A DNA stretch of 39,984 bases from an uncultured Arthrobacter sp. (GCA_937873245.1 CALMVY010000200.1:1-39984); one strand, 5' to 3'; positions 1 through 7,737 are shown, counted from the first letter of the stretch. Notes: a model not told the origin generated them from the letters alone. Translations and numbers: made by a program.

Positions 1-1865
1 GGTTCGTCGATCTGGATGATGCCGATGCCGGCAGCTTCGAGGTCATTCACTTCGTCGCGGATCGCCAGCGCGATCTGCAGGGCAGTCGTCGAACGCGGCT
101 GGTCGTCGCGCACGAAGGACCAGTTGAGGATGGTGACCGGGCCGGTGAGCATGCCCTTCATCGGCTTGCCGGTCAGGGACTGCGCGTACCTGGCCCATTC
201 CACCGTGATGGGGGCGCTGCGGGTGACATCTCCCCACAGGATGGACGGGCGGGTGCAGCGGGAACCGTAGGACTGGACCCAGCCGTGCACGGTGACGTCG
301 AAGCCTTCGAGGTTCTCGGCGAAGTACTGGACCATGTCGTTGCGCTCGGGCTCGCCGTGGACCAGGACGTCGAAGCCAAGCTCTTCCTGCAGCTCCACAA
401 CGCGCTTGATCTCATCCTTCATGAGCTGCTCATACTGCTCCGTGGTGAGATCGCCCTTGTTGGCGCGGGCCCGGGCGGTGCGGATCTCGCCGGTCTGCGG
501 GAAGGAGCCGATGGTGGTGGTGGGCAGCGGCGGCAGGTGCAGGGCCTCGGTCTGCGCGGCTTCGCGGACGCCGTAGGCCGAGCGGCTGAAGTCGGCCTCG
601 GTGAGGGCGGCGGTGCGGTTCCGGACCTCGGCGCGGCGGACGCCGTCGGCTGCGGCGCGGTCGGCGATGATGCGGGTGGCCTCATCAATGGCCGGCTGCA
701 CTGCTTCCGGATCGGTGAGCAGGCCGGCGAGCGTCACAACCTCGGTGGCCTTCTGGTCGGCGAAGGCCAGCCAGCTGCGCAGCTGCGCGGGGAGCTGGAC
801 TTCCTCGTCGACGTCGTGCGGGACGTGCTGGGTGGAGGTGGAGGTGCTGACGGCCAGCTTGGCGACGGACTTCTTCAGCTCGGCGATCTTCTTCGCGGAG
901 GCCGCGAGGTCGTTGCGCCAGATGTTGTGGCCGTCCACGACGCCGGCAACCAGGGTCTTGTTGCCCAGGGCCGCGAGGGCGGCGGCGGAGGGAACCCCGC
1001 CCTTGAAGACGTCCAGGTGCAGGGCGTCAATGCCGGTCGCAGCCAGGGTGCCGAGCTGGCCGTTGAGCGCGCCGTACGGGGTGGAAACGAACAGCTGCGG
1101 ACGCTTGGCTGCGGCGGCAAGGACCTCGTAGGAGCGGGCGACGGCGGCCTGGATTTCTCCGGCCGGGGTGTCCTGGTCCACCACGAGGGCGGGCTCGTCG
1201 AGCTGGACCCAGCCGGCGCCGGCGGCGGCCAGCTTCTCCAGCAGCGCGGTGTAGACGGGGAGGATGTCCTCGAGGCGGGACAGCGGGCTGAAGCCGGCCG
1301 GGGCGCCGTCGGAAGCCTTGCTCAGCAGGAGGAACGTGACCGGGCCGACGATGTACGGGCGGGTCTCCACGCCGTTGGTGAGGGCGTAGTCGAATTCCTC
1401 GACGATGCGGTTGGAGGTCAGCGCGAAGCTGGTTTCCGGGCCGATCTCCGGGACGAGGTAGTGGTAGTTGGTGTCGAACCACTTGGTCATTTCGAGCGGC
1501 TGCTGGTCCTTGTTGCCGCGGGCCAGGGTGAAGTAGCCGTCGATGTCGAGCTGGCCGTCGGCGTTCAGGAGGTTGCCGAAGCGGGCGGGCACGGCGCCGA
1601 GGTGGGCGGCGGCGTCGAGCACCTGGTCGTAGTAGGAGAAGGTGCCGGGGACGGCGGCGGCTTCGGTGAGGCCCAGGCCCTGGAGGCGCCGGGCGGTGCC
1701 GAGCTGGATTTCCTTGGCGGCCGCGTCCAGGGCGGCGGCGTCGATCTTGCCGGCCCAGTACGCTTCGACGGCCTTCTTGAGTTCGCGGCGGCGGCCGATG
1801 CGGGGGTAGCCCAGGATCGAGGCGGCCGGGAACGGAGTGGAGTTGAGCGTGTTCTTTTCAGTCAT
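1..1865 (-). CDS. metE: Cobalamin-independent methionine synthase, 3' end outside window
   Basis: MetE transfers a methyl group from 5-methyltetrahydropteroyltri-L-glutamate to homocysteine, the last step of methionine synthesis, in the cytoplasm. The frame is open from the ATG at 1865 to the window edge, about 621 codons of a protein usually near 760-780. The N-terminus contains ILGYPRIGRRRELK, the family's N-terminal barrel signature. Later come TTTIGSFPQT and the HGEPERNDMVQYF block of the C-terminal barrel, ending at IIQIDEP. The zinc-binding His/Cys ligands of the family lie beyond the edge and cannot be checked. The start is preceded by AGGAC about seven bases upstream. It follows metF by 27 bp on the same strand, so the two probably form a metFE transcript sharing the structured leader upstream of metF. 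Confidence 0.96.
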   Translation of the reverse strand, partial: MTEKNTLNSTPFPAASILGYPRIGRRRELKKAVEAYWAGKIDAAALDAAAKEIQLGTARRLQGLGLTEAAAVPGTFSYYDQVLDAAAHLGAVPARFGNLLNADGQLDIDGYFTLARGNKDQQPLEMTKWFDTNYHYLVPEIGPETSFALTSNRIVEEFDYALTNGVETRPYIVGPVTFLLLSKASDGAPAGFSPLSRLEDILPVYTALLEKLAAAGAGWVQLDEPALVVDQDTPAGEIQAAVARSYEVLAAAAKRPQLFVSTPYGALNGQLGTLAATGIDALHLDVFKGGVPSAAALAALGNKTLVAGVVDGHNIWRNDLAASAKKIAELKKSVAKLAVSTSTSTQHVPHDVDEEVQLPAQLRSWLAFADQKATEVVTLAGLLTDPEAVQPAIDEATRIIADRAAADGVRRAEVRNRTAALTEADFSRSAYGVREAAQTEALHLPPLPTTTIGSFPQTGEIRTARARANKGDLTTEQYEQLMKDEIKRVVELQEELGFDVLVHGEPERNDMVQYFAENLEGFDVTVHGWVQSYGSRCTRPSILWGDVTRSAPITVEWARYAQSLTGKPMKGMLTGPVTILNWSFVRDDQPRSTTALQIALAIRDEVNDLEAAGIGIIQIDE

Positions 1866-1892
1866 GGGAAGTCCTAAGTGTTGGTGGGGTGG

Positions 1893-2897
1893 TTAGCTGG
1901 CGAGCTGGCGGCGGCCGGGTGTGTGCCCGTTGCCACCGTTCCGGTTGCCACTGTGCCGGTTGCCACTGTGCCCGTGGCCTCTTTGAGGGCGGGCCAGAGC
2001 GAGTTTGTCCAGCACGTCCAGAGCGGCCGTGTGTTCGTTGAAGGTGTAGAGGTGCAGTCCGGGGGCGCCCGCGGCCAGGGCCGCGTTGGCCAGGTCCACG
2101 GTGGCGCTGACCCCGATGCGGGTGCGTTCGGCGTCGGAATCGGCGGCGGCGAGCCGTTCGATGAGTTCCGGTGCCGGTTCGACGCCGGTCAGCTCGCCGA
2201 GGCGGGTGAGCCGGCGGATGCTGGTGAGCGGCATAACGCCCGGGATGATCGGGATGGTGACGCCGGCCCGGCGTGCGCGGGTCAGCAGGTCAGCGTACTG
2301 CTCGGTGTGGAAGAAGACCTGGGTGATGGCGAAGTCGGCGCCGGAGCGCTGCTTGGCCAGCAGCACCTCGACGTCGTGCGCCTCACTCGGGGACTCCGGG
2401 TGCTTTGTGGGGTAGGCGGCGACGCCGACGGCCACCTTGCCGGCGCAGAGCAGCGCGGAGCGGCGCTGTTCGACGCGGCGGATGAGCTCGATCAGGTCCT
2501 GGGCGTAGCGCAGCGACCCCTCGGGAGGGACGCCGCCGTCCTTGGGCTGGTCGCCGCGCAGGGCCAGGATGCCGCGCACGCCGACGTCGAGCAGTTCGCC
2601 GATGATCTCGGCGAGCTCCTGCGGCGAGTTCCCGACGCAGGTCAGGTGTGCCAGCGGCCGCAGGGTGGTTTCCTGGACGAGGCGGTTGATGAGCTCGACG
2701 GCGGTGTCCCGGTTGGAGCCGCTGGCGCCGTAGGTCACGGAAACGTAGTCCGGGGCCGTGCTTTCCAGCTCGCCGATGGTGGTCCAGAGCGTTTCCGCGG
2801 CCGCGGGCGACCGGGGCGGGAACAGCTCATAGGACAGCGCAACGGGGGCCGTGCCGGTCAGATTTGGGTGGGTGTCAATAAGGCTGGGTGGTGACAT
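1893..2897 (-). CDS. metF: 5,10-methylenetetrahydrofolate reductase
   Basis: MetF reduces methylene-THF to methyl-THF with FAD and NAD(P)H, supplying the methyl donor used by MetE just downstream. Family features visible in the 334-residue product are SYELFPPRS at the N-terminus, YVSVTYGASGS, HLTCVGNS, the ALRGDQPKDGG stretch, and ADFAITQVFF followed by PGVMPLTS. I chose the ATG at 2897 because AAGGA lies six bases upstream. The longer open frame from 2972 would add 25 residues with no family similarity. The C-terminus carries a repeated His/Ser/Gly/Asn/Arg tail encoded by three 15-bp tandem repeats (1927-1971), which is not part of the catalytic barrel. It is the first gene of a metF-metE pair with a 230-base leader. 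Confidence 0.93.
   Translation of the reverse strand: MSPPSLIDTHPNLTGTAPVALSYELFPPRSPAAAETLWTTIGELESTAPDYVSVTYGASGSNRDTAVELINRLVQETTLRPLAHLTCVGNSPQELAEIIGELLDVGVRGILALRGDQPKDGGVPPEGSLRYAQDLIELIRRVEQRRSALLCAGKVAVGVAAYPTKHPESPSEAHDVEVLLAKQRSGADFAITQVFFHTEQYADLLTRARRAGVTIPIIPGVMPLTSIRRLTRLGELTGVEPAPELIERLAAADSDAERTRIGVSATVDLANAALAAGAPGLHLYTFNEHTAALDVLDKLALARPQRGHGHSGNRHSGNRNGGNGHTPGRRQLAS
1927..1971 (-). repeat. Three tandem 15-bp repeats in the metF 3' end
   Basis: Units at 1927-1941, 1942-1956 and 1957-1971. The last two are identical (CGGTTGCCACTGTGC on the plus strand) and the first is diverged. Each unit encodes five residues (H-S-G-N-R type), so copy-number change keeps the frame and only alters the length of the MetF tail. 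Confidence 0.85.
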
Positions 2898-3036
2898 TTG
2901 CGTCCTTGGCTGTGAACACTGACGGAGGTGCCCGGAAACGGGACCCGTCGGTGAGTTGAGTTTGGGGAACACGGAGCAAACTCCGGCAGGACGCAGCCGC
3001 GACTGTTACGCCTGATACGAAGTTGTCCGTGAGCAA

Positions 3037-3113
3037 ATGTCAGGCCCACATGGGGGCACCCACACCCTCCTGGGCTGCCATGGGGCTGGCCGTGAACGGA
3101 GGATCGCTGACAC
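3037..3113 (-). promoter_or_regulatory. Candidate riboswitch in the metFE leader (SAM-I/IV-like core, unassigned)
   Basis: Read on the minus strand, the leader has a closing helix GTCAG/CTGAC (3107-3111 with 3039-3043). Inside it are a GCCA/TGGC hairpin, a helix of GGCAGCCC with GGGTGCC, and a small CCC/GGG hairpin before the closing strand. This resembles the P1-P4 junction of SAM-I and SAM-IV riboswitches, whose P3 core is GGCAACC/GGUGCC. Against this, the usual AUGA kink-turn sequence is not evident and the core reads GCAG rather than GCAA. Placement ahead of metF-metE, downstream of a plausible promoter, fits methionine/SAM control. A weaker hairpin GTTAC-CTCA-GTAAC (3114-3127) precedes it. 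The family assignment is inference. Confidence 0.35.
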
Positions 3114-3136
3114 GTTACTGAGGTAACTTGGTTAGA

Positions 3137-3166
3137 ACTCTACGGGCCACCCGGGAAGCGGTTCAA
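3137..3166 (-). promoter_or_regulatory. Probable promoter of metF-metE
   Basis: A -35-like TTGAAC (3161-3166) and -10-like TAGAGT (3137-3142) are separated by 18 bp on the minus strand. The predicted start near 3130 places the entire structured leader in the transcript. Confidence 0.45.
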
Positions 3167-3320
3167 GTCGCCTCCCGAATTAAGACGCACCTTTACGGCA
3201 TATTTCATCCCCGGACAGAATATTCTTCGCTCCGATTGCCATCGGGGCCGGTCCGTGAGTGCTCCGGCGTTGCGGCCCCAAGCACTCCCCAACGTGCCCG
3301 CGCAGGACTATCCTTTTGCC

Positions 3321-3518
3321 ATGATCCAGCTTCCAGCCAGCTACCAGGAGTATCTCGCCGGCAAGAGCGAGAGTTTCATCAACACCGTCCGGCCCGTGCT
3401 GATGCAGTCCGCTGCGGACAAGGCGCACGGTGTCCGGGTGGTGGTGCATCCCCACGACCACCAGGCGCACCTGGATGACACCATCCCGTTCGGCACCGTC
3501 CTGGAGGACATCGACTGA
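3321..3518 (+). CDS. Short conserved-looking protein of unknown function, 65 aa
   Basis: Not recognised. The product begins MIQLPASYQEYLAG, contains a histidine-rich VVVHPHDHQAHLDD segment, and ends GTVLEDID. It has no signal peptide or membrane helix. An upstream in-frame start at 3255 exists, but the extra residues look like non-coding DNA. I prefer the ATG at 3321 because TATCCT (3309-3314), a -10-like hexamer, ends six bases before it, suggesting a leaderless transcript. No clear ribosome site is present. It is transcribed away from metF and towards the convergent ROK gene. The HPHDHQAH motif could bind metal, but that is a guess. Confidence 0.55.
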   Translation: MIQLPASYQEYLAGKSESFINTVRPVLMQSAADKAHGVRVVVHPHDHQAHLDDTIPFGTVLEDID

Positions 3519-3566
3519 GTCGCTGCGGGAACCCTTTGGGCGGGACCCGCGGGTCCACCCTGCGGT

Positions 3567-4820
3567 TTAGCCCTCCAGCAGGAGGCGCTGCGAGCGGGGC
3601 GCCAGCGTGTGCTCCAGCACGAGGCAGGCGGCGCCGATCGCGCCCACATCCTCGCCGACACCGGTACCCACCACCTCGATCTCGTGGATCTTCCGGGTGG
3701 CACTGCCTTCCCGGACCAGCTCCGGGATCACTTCCAGGTAGCGCTGGGAGAGGCAGGTCCAGAAGGGTCCGCCAAAAACCACCCGGTCCACGTCCAGGGC
3801 GTTGGTGATGGTCGAGACCGCGCGGGCCACCAGAACTGCGGAGTGGTCGATGATGTCCCGCGCCCTTTGGTCTCCGGCGCCGGCGGCGGCACACAGCGCG
3901 GCGAAGCTCTCCTGGATGGCGGGCCCGGTCACTGCCTCGAGGGGGCCGTCCAGCACGCCGGCTTCGACGGCGCGGGCCACCAGCACCTGGGGAATGCAGG
4001 AGGACTTGACGCAGCCGCGCATTCCGCAGTCGCAGGGTGCCCCGTCGGGATCAACGACGATATGCCCGATCTCACCGGCGTTCCCCGAGGTGCCGCGCAC
4101 CACCTCATCATTGAGCACGATTCCGCAGCCGATTCCGGTGCCCATGTACATAAAAACGAAGCTCCCGGCGCCGCTGGGGCCGCCCGCCCAGGTCTCCGCC
4201 ACGGCGGCGCTGGTCACGTCCTTGTCAACGATGGTGGTCAGGCCGGTGGCCGCGGCCAGGGCGTCCCGGAGCGGGACGCGGTCCCAGCCAAGGAGGAGTG
4301 GAGGGTCCACCACCGTGCCCTCCTCAAGGTCGATCGGCCCGGGAGAGGCGATGCCCAGGCCCGCGATCCGGGCCGGGTCGACGCCGGACTCCGAGATGAG
4401 CTGCTTGATTTCGGCGGCGATGGTATCGATGACGGCCCCGGGGTCGGTGCCGGCCGGCGTCTTGATCAGGGAATGCTTGACGACGGCTCCGACGAGGTCC
4501 AGCACGACGAACGTGGTCACGGCCGGATCCAGGTGGACCCCGACGGCGTACATTCCGGCGGAATTGAGCCGAAGCATGGTCCGCGGCTTGCCCGGCCCGG
4601 TGCCTTCCTTGCCCGCCTCATAGATCAGGTCCTGGTCCAGCAGCCGGCGGGAGATGTTGGAGATCGTCTGCGGAGACAGCCCGACGATCTGGGCCAGTTC
4701 GACCCGGCTCAGGCCGGCCGGGGAACGCCTGATGGCGTCGAGGATCACCGTGAGGTTGAAATCGCCCATCCGGGGCAGGTTGGTTCCGCGCCGCGGCGAG
4801 GGCTGGCGGATCTCAGTCAC
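3567..4820 (-). CDS. ROK-family transcriptional regulator
   Basis: A 417-residue ROK protein with an N-terminal winged helix (about 20-75; LSRVELAQIVGLSPQTISNISRR) and a C-terminal sugar-kinase-like domain. The regulator class normally represses carbohydrate genes and is released by a sugar or sugar phosphate. The kinase half shows GLGIASPGPIDL, a DKDVTSAA segment keeping the catalytic-type Asp, MGTGIGCGIV, and a zinc motif GHIVV...CDCGMRGC. The usual Glu after that last Cys is Lys here (GCVKSSC). The start is GTG at 4820 with AGGGG six bases upstream. No sugar transporter or catabolic gene is adjacent, so the target regulon is not visible. A palindrome AAACGTTT in its own promoter region suggests autoregulation. 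Confidence 0.88.
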   Translation of the reverse strand: MTEIRQPSPRRGTNLPRMGDFNLTVILDAIRRSPAGLSRVELAQIVGLSPQTISNISRRLLDQDLIYEAGKEGTGPGKPRTMLRLNSAGMYAVGVHLDPAVTTFVVLDLVGAVVKHSLIKTPAGTDPGAVIDTIAAEIKQLISESGVDPARIAGLGIASPGPIDLEEGTVVDPPLLLGWDRVPLRDALAAATGLTTIVDKDVTSAAVAETWAGGPSGAGSFVFMYMGTGIGCGIVLNDEVVRGTSGNAGEIGHIVVDPDGAPCDCGMRGCVKSSCIPQVLVARAVEAGVLDGPLEAVTGPAIQESFAALCAAAGAGDQRARDIIDHSAVLVARAVSTITNALDVDRVVFGGPFWTCLSQRYLEVIPELVREGSATRKIHEIEVVGTGVGEDVGAIGAACLVLEHTLAPRSQRLLLEG

Positions 4821-4831
4821 TGATAACCCCT

Positions 4832-4839
4832 AAACGTTT
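4832..4839. promoter_or_regulatory. Palindrome AAACGTTT upstream of the ROK regulator
   Basis: A perfect 8-bp palindrome 12 bases upstream of the GTG start, in the position expected for an autoregulatory operator. Only one copy is seen nearby, so support is weak. Confidence 0.25.
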
Positions 4840-4901
4840 GGCCACGCACTGCTTATCTCAGAATCGTACGTTACGCAGGTGTGACCGCCCACACGCCCGC
4901 T

Positions 4902-6113
4902 TCACACTCCCGGGGATTTCCGGGTGCTTGCCGTCACCGTGAATTTCGGGTTCCTGCCGACCTCGCGGGTGGGGCCGATCAGCCGCTGCAGCGCAGGTTG
5001 GTAGTGGAGGTGGCTGTTGAACACCGTCCAGAGTTCACCGCCCGGAGCCAGGACCCGTCCGGCCGCCTCAATGAGCTTGATGCCGGCCCCGGCATGAACC
5101 GCCGCACCAACGTGGAAGGGCGGGTTGAGCAGGATCAGCCCGGCGCTGCCCGGCGGCAGCGTGCCCATGGCGTCATCCTGGAGCACCGTGATCTGATCCG
5201 CGAGCCCGTTGGCTTCCGCCGTTGCCCTGGCGGAGTCGACGGCGGCCGCGGACTGGTCCGTGGCCGTGACCCGCGAGCCGGGGTTGGCGCGGGCGTACGT
5301 GGCGGCGAGAATCCCGGTGCCGCAGCCCAGGTCGACGGCGTGCCGCGCCGCCGGGATCCGGGGCAGGAACTCCAGCAGGAACCTGGTGCCGATATCCAGC
5401 CCGGTGCCGGCAAAAACGGCGCCGCGGGCGCACACGGTCAGACCCAGTTCGCTGTTGAAGCCACTGGCCGGAAACGGCGGGATGCCGTCGACGGGCCTGG
5501 CGCCGCGGGCCAGCAGGATGCGGGATTTTTGCCGGGCAAGCTGGGGCTGGACCGCGCTGAAGTAGCGCTCCAGCACGGCGTTCATGCCCAGGCTCATGTG
5601 CTTCACCCGGCCGCCGGCCAGCAGCACAACGTCGGGGGCAGCGTGGCGGGCGACGGCGTCGGCGATTTCCTCCAGTTCCGCCAGGGACTTGGGCAGCTGG
5701 AGGAGCACCACGTTCGCCCCGGCCAGGAGCCCGGCGCCGAGCGGGTGCTGCTCGAAGCCGCCGGTAGTGCCCACCTTGCCGGCATTGTGGCGGAGGGCCC
5801 GCTCACCGGTGATGAGATCCTGGTGCACGCGGACCGGGCCGTTCCAGCTGCCGGCGGCGGCGCTGGTTGTGCCAGGGCTGCCGGCGTCGGGGTTGAACCC
5901 GCCGAGCGCGAGGGCGCCGAGGGTCAGGGCGCCGTAGCGGTCCCCCACGATGGCGAGCCGGCTGCCGGGGTGCAGGGACCCGGCGGCGAGCAGGTCCGCG
6001 GCGGTGTCCAGGAGAAGTTTGTCTGTGGCGTCCCAGGCCTGCAGGTTGGCCGCCTCCACATCCGGGAACCTGCCCAGACGGGAGAAGAGGGAATCAAGAT
6101 TGTTGTCCGCCAC
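4902..6113 (-). CDS. RlmG/RsmC-type rRNA (guanine-N2) methyltransferase
   Basis: A class I SAM-dependent methyltransferase of 403 residues with the two-domain layout of RlmG/RsmC. The N-terminal half is a degenerate methyltransferase fold (about 1-215). The C-terminal half is catalytic, with the SAM-binding loop VDLGCGTGILA (about residue 267), an acidic VTATDQSAAAV segment, and the amino-methyltransferase motif NPPFH (about residue 330). Family members methylate the exocyclic amine of guanine in 16S or 23S rRNA. Which rRNA position is modified cannot be told from sequence. The start is GTG at 6113 with a weak AAGGCGG upstream. It stands alone between the divergent ROK gene and the pseudogene fragment. 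Confidence 0.85.
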   Translation of the reverse strand: MADNNLDSLFSRLGRFPDVEAANLQAWDATDKLLLDTAADLLAAGSLHPGSRLAIVGDRYGALTLGALALGGFNPDAGSPGTTSAAAGSWNGPVRVHQDLITGERALRHNAGKVGTTGGFEQHPLGAGLLAGANVVLLQLPKSLAELEEIADAVARHAAPDVVLLAGGRVKHMSLGMNAVLERYFSAVQPQLARQKSRILLARGARPVDGIPPFPASGFNSELGLTVCARGAVFAGTGLDIGTRFLLEFLPRIPAARHAVDLGCGTGILAATYARANPGSRVTATDQSAAAVDSARATAEANGLADQITVLQDDAMGTLPPGSAGLILLNPPFHVGAAVHAGAGIKLIEAAGRVLAPGGELWTVFNSHLHYQPALQRLIGPTREVGRNPKFTVTASTRKSPGV

Positions 6114-6188
6114 GCGCGAGCTGCCGCCTTTTGTGAGTCAGGGGTGGGTTGGGGTGTTCAGGGCCGGAGATTGAGGTCCCCTGCAAAC

Positions 6189-6440
6189 TTATCCTGCTCC
6201 CCCAACAAACGCAGGATGCCCGCCACCGCTGCCCAGGTGCAGCGGGGCAAGGTGTTCAAGTTCTGCCCGGAAGCCGGTGGCCCAGAGGATCACATCGGCG
6301 GCCAGGAAGCTCCCGTCCGCCATCCGCACTCCCCCGGGCTCGATGCCGGTGAACACGGGGTGGCGCTCCGGCACGCCCCGGCCAGCGGCCGCGCGCAGAG
6401 CAGGGGTCCGGATCAGCCCGTCAATCCCTGCGGAGATGCT
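6189..6440 (-). pseudogene. C-terminal remnant of an FAD-dependent (FMO-like) oxidoreductase
   Basis: The frame encodes a stretch resembling the C-terminal part of bacterial flavin monooxygenase-like or thioredoxin-reductase-like proteins: HPVFTGIEPGGV, then MADGSFLAADVILWATGFRA, then LEHLAPLHL. The VILWATGFR segment is the conserved ATG motif of these NAD(P)/FAD enzymes. No Rossmann GxGxxG region exists upstream. Instead the frame runs directly into the stop codon of the PhnA-like gene, leaving only about 80 codons of a protein usually over 350 residues. The 3' end also stops early (GGGHPAFVGGAG then stop). This looks like a deletion scar. Residual translation cannot be excluded. Confidence 0.6.
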
Positions 6441-6443
6441 TGG

Positions 6444-6797
6444 TCAGATTTTCTTGACCACGCTGGATTTCAGCTGCATGGGGCCGACGCCGTCGACCTT
6501 GCAGTCGATGTCGTGGTCTCCGACGCCGTTCACCAGCCGGATCCCGCGGACCTTGGTGCCCACCTTGATGACGGTGGAGCTGCCCTTGATCTTGAGGTCT
6601 TTGACCACCGTGACGGTGTCCCCGTCGGCGAGGATGTTGCCGACGGCGTCCTTGATCGGCTTCGCTTCCTGCTCCGAGGGCTCCGGTTCCGCGGCCGCTG
6701 ACCACTCATGCGCGCACTCGGGGCAGACCAGGAGCGCCCCCATTGCGTACGTGTATTCGCTGGAACATTCGGGGCACGGGGGCAGGGTCTCATCCAC
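6444..6797 (-). CDS. PhnA/YjdM-family zinc-ribbon protein
   Basis: 117 residues matching the YjdM/PhnA family, named for the E. coli phosphonate region but of unclear biochemical role. The N-terminus holds a zinc ribbon (CPECSSEY...CPECAHEW, about 8-31). The C-terminal domain contains the family's GNILADGDTVTVVKDLKIKG and TKVRGIRLV blocks and ends in VVKKI. The start is GTG at 6797 with only a weak purine-rich site. No other phosphonate gene is nearby, so a role in phosphonate use is not supported by context. Its stop codon is in frame with the downstream flavoprotein remnant. Confidence 0.9.
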   Translation of the reverse strand: MDETLPPCPECSSEYTYAMGALLVCPECAHEWSAAAEPEPSEQEAKPIKDAVGNILADGDTVTVVKDLKIKGSSTVIKVGTKVRGIRLVNGVGDHDIDCKVDGVGPMQLKSSVVKKI

Positions 6798-6884
6798 GTC
6801 CCCAATGTTAGTCGAGCAGCCGGAGCGGATACCGTTCGGCTCCGCATTGCTAAGCTGCTCTCACCCCAGCGAAGGCGGCGCCTC

Positions 6885-7391
6885 ATGGCCGACAGTCCAG
6901 TTCAATCCGAGGGTCCGGCCCAGGCACGGGATCCGGCACAGTCCCATGCCGGTTCCCGCGGGGATTCCCGGCTGCGCTCGGGCTGGCGGACTGCGGGCAG
7001 GCTGCTGCTGGGCGCCTTTCTCGTCTTTGCCGGCGTCAGCCACCTGGGCTGGAGCCGGGAGGCGTTTTACGCGCAGGTGCCGCCCTGGCTGCCGCTGGAC
7101 AGGGATTTCATCGTGGTGGCGTCCGGGCTGGTGGAGATCGCCCTGGGCCTGGGGCTGCTGCTGCTCCGCGGGCGGCGGGTGGCGCTCGGCTGGATTGTTG
7201 CGGCGTTCTTCGTGGCGGTCTTCCCGGGCAACATCTCGCAGTTCGCCACGGGCACCGATTCGTTCGGCCTCAACTCGGACCAGAGCCGCGGAATCCGCCT
7301 GCTGTTCCAGCCCGTCCTGGTGGTGTGGGCCCTGTGGTCCACGGGCGCCTGGCGGGAGTGGCGGCAGGCCCGGAGGGCCAGCCGGAAGTGA
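6885..7391 (+). CDS. DoxX-like small membrane protein
   Basis: A 168-residue membrane protein of DoxX-like character. A polar N-terminal tail of about 35 residues precedes four hydrophobic segments: AGRLLLGAFLVFAGVSHL, FIVVASGLVEIALGLGLLLL, VALGWIVAAFFVAVFPGNIS and a final LFQPVLVVWALWSTGA. FAGVSHL and FPGNISQF are typical of this family, whose members are mostly uncharacterised. The ATG at 6885 is chosen because GAAGG lies nine bases upstream. The open frame extends to 6708, but the upstream part overlaps the divergent PhnA-like gene. It converges on the tRNA-Ala terminator. Confidence 0.75.
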   Translation: MADSPVQSEGPAQARDPAQSHAGSRGDSRLRSGWRTAGRLLLGAFLVFAGVSHLGWSREAFYAQVPPWLPLDRDFIVVASGLVEIALGLGLLLLRGRRVALGWIVAAFFVAVFPGNISQFATGTDSFGLNSDQSRGIRLLFQPVLVVWALWSTGAWREWRQARRASRK

Positions 7392-7481
7392 GCGGGACTG
7401 CGGCGGCGCTCCCGAGTGAACTCAGCGCTCGTAAAACGGGTGGTTAGCGGCCAAAACCCGGGTGGCACTAAGACCTGGCCC

Positions 7482-7519
7482 AAAAAACAAAGGAGGCCCT
7501 GCTCAGTGAGCAGGACCTC
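7482..7519 (-). terminator. Intrinsic terminator after tRNA-Ala
   Basis: On the minus strand GAGGTCCTGCTC and GAGCAGGGCCTC pair around a short loop (7493-7519, one G-U pair), followed by CTTTGTTTTTT (to 7482). It starts only about five bases after the tRNA 3' end. Confidence 0.85.
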
Positions 7520-7524
7520 TTCGG

Positions 7525-7597
7525 TGGAGCTGAGGGGACTCGAACCCCTGACCCCCTGCATGCCATGCAGGTGCGCTACCAGCTGCGCCACAGCCCC
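7525..7597 (-). tRNA. tRNA-Ala, anticodon GGC
   Basis: A 73-base cloverleaf read on the minus strand: acceptor GGGGCTG pairs with CAGCTCC (one G-U), D arm GCGC/GCGC with loop AGCTGGTA, anticodon stem CCTGC/GCAGG around loop ATGGCAT (anticodon GGC), and T arm AGGGG-TTCGAGT-CCCCT. The discriminator base is A. CCA is not encoded (CCG follows), as is common in actinobacteria. Confidence 0.97.
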
Positions 7598-7677
7598 GAA
7601 TTTTCGTTGCTCCGACTCCGTCAGCTTGTGCTTTCGGCTCCGGCTCTTTGTCCGGATCTCTCCGAAGCAACTCAAAT

Positions 7678-7707
7678 ATCTTAGAACAGCCTTTCGGAAA
7701 ATTCCAA
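7678..7707 (-). promoter_or_regulatory. Probable promoter of tRNA-Ala
   Basis: TTGGAA (7702-7707) and TAAGAT (7678-7683), 18 bp apart on the minus strand, in the short AT-richer gap between rsfS and the tRNA. The tRNA precursor would have a 5' leader of roughly 75 bases. Confidence 0.5.
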
Positions 7708-7737
7708 ATCGGGCATATTCCGCTTTTGCCCCGGATG

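Noticed and set aside
285..1877. 530-codon plus-strand open frame opposite metE
   Set aside because: A shadow of metE caused by high-GC codon bias. The translation is Gly/Val/Ala-rich without domain signatures, while the minus strand gives a clear MetE.
2898..3130. Cobalamin riboswitch upstream of metF-metE
   Set aside because: Expected for some metE genes, but the conserved B12-box pattern and the GCCACTG-type core are not present in order. An AGCCCAGGAGG stretch is only a partial resemblance.
3128..3478. 116-codon plus-strand frame across the metF promoter
   Set aside because: It overlaps the proposed metF promoter and the better-supported 65-aa frame, and shows no coding features.
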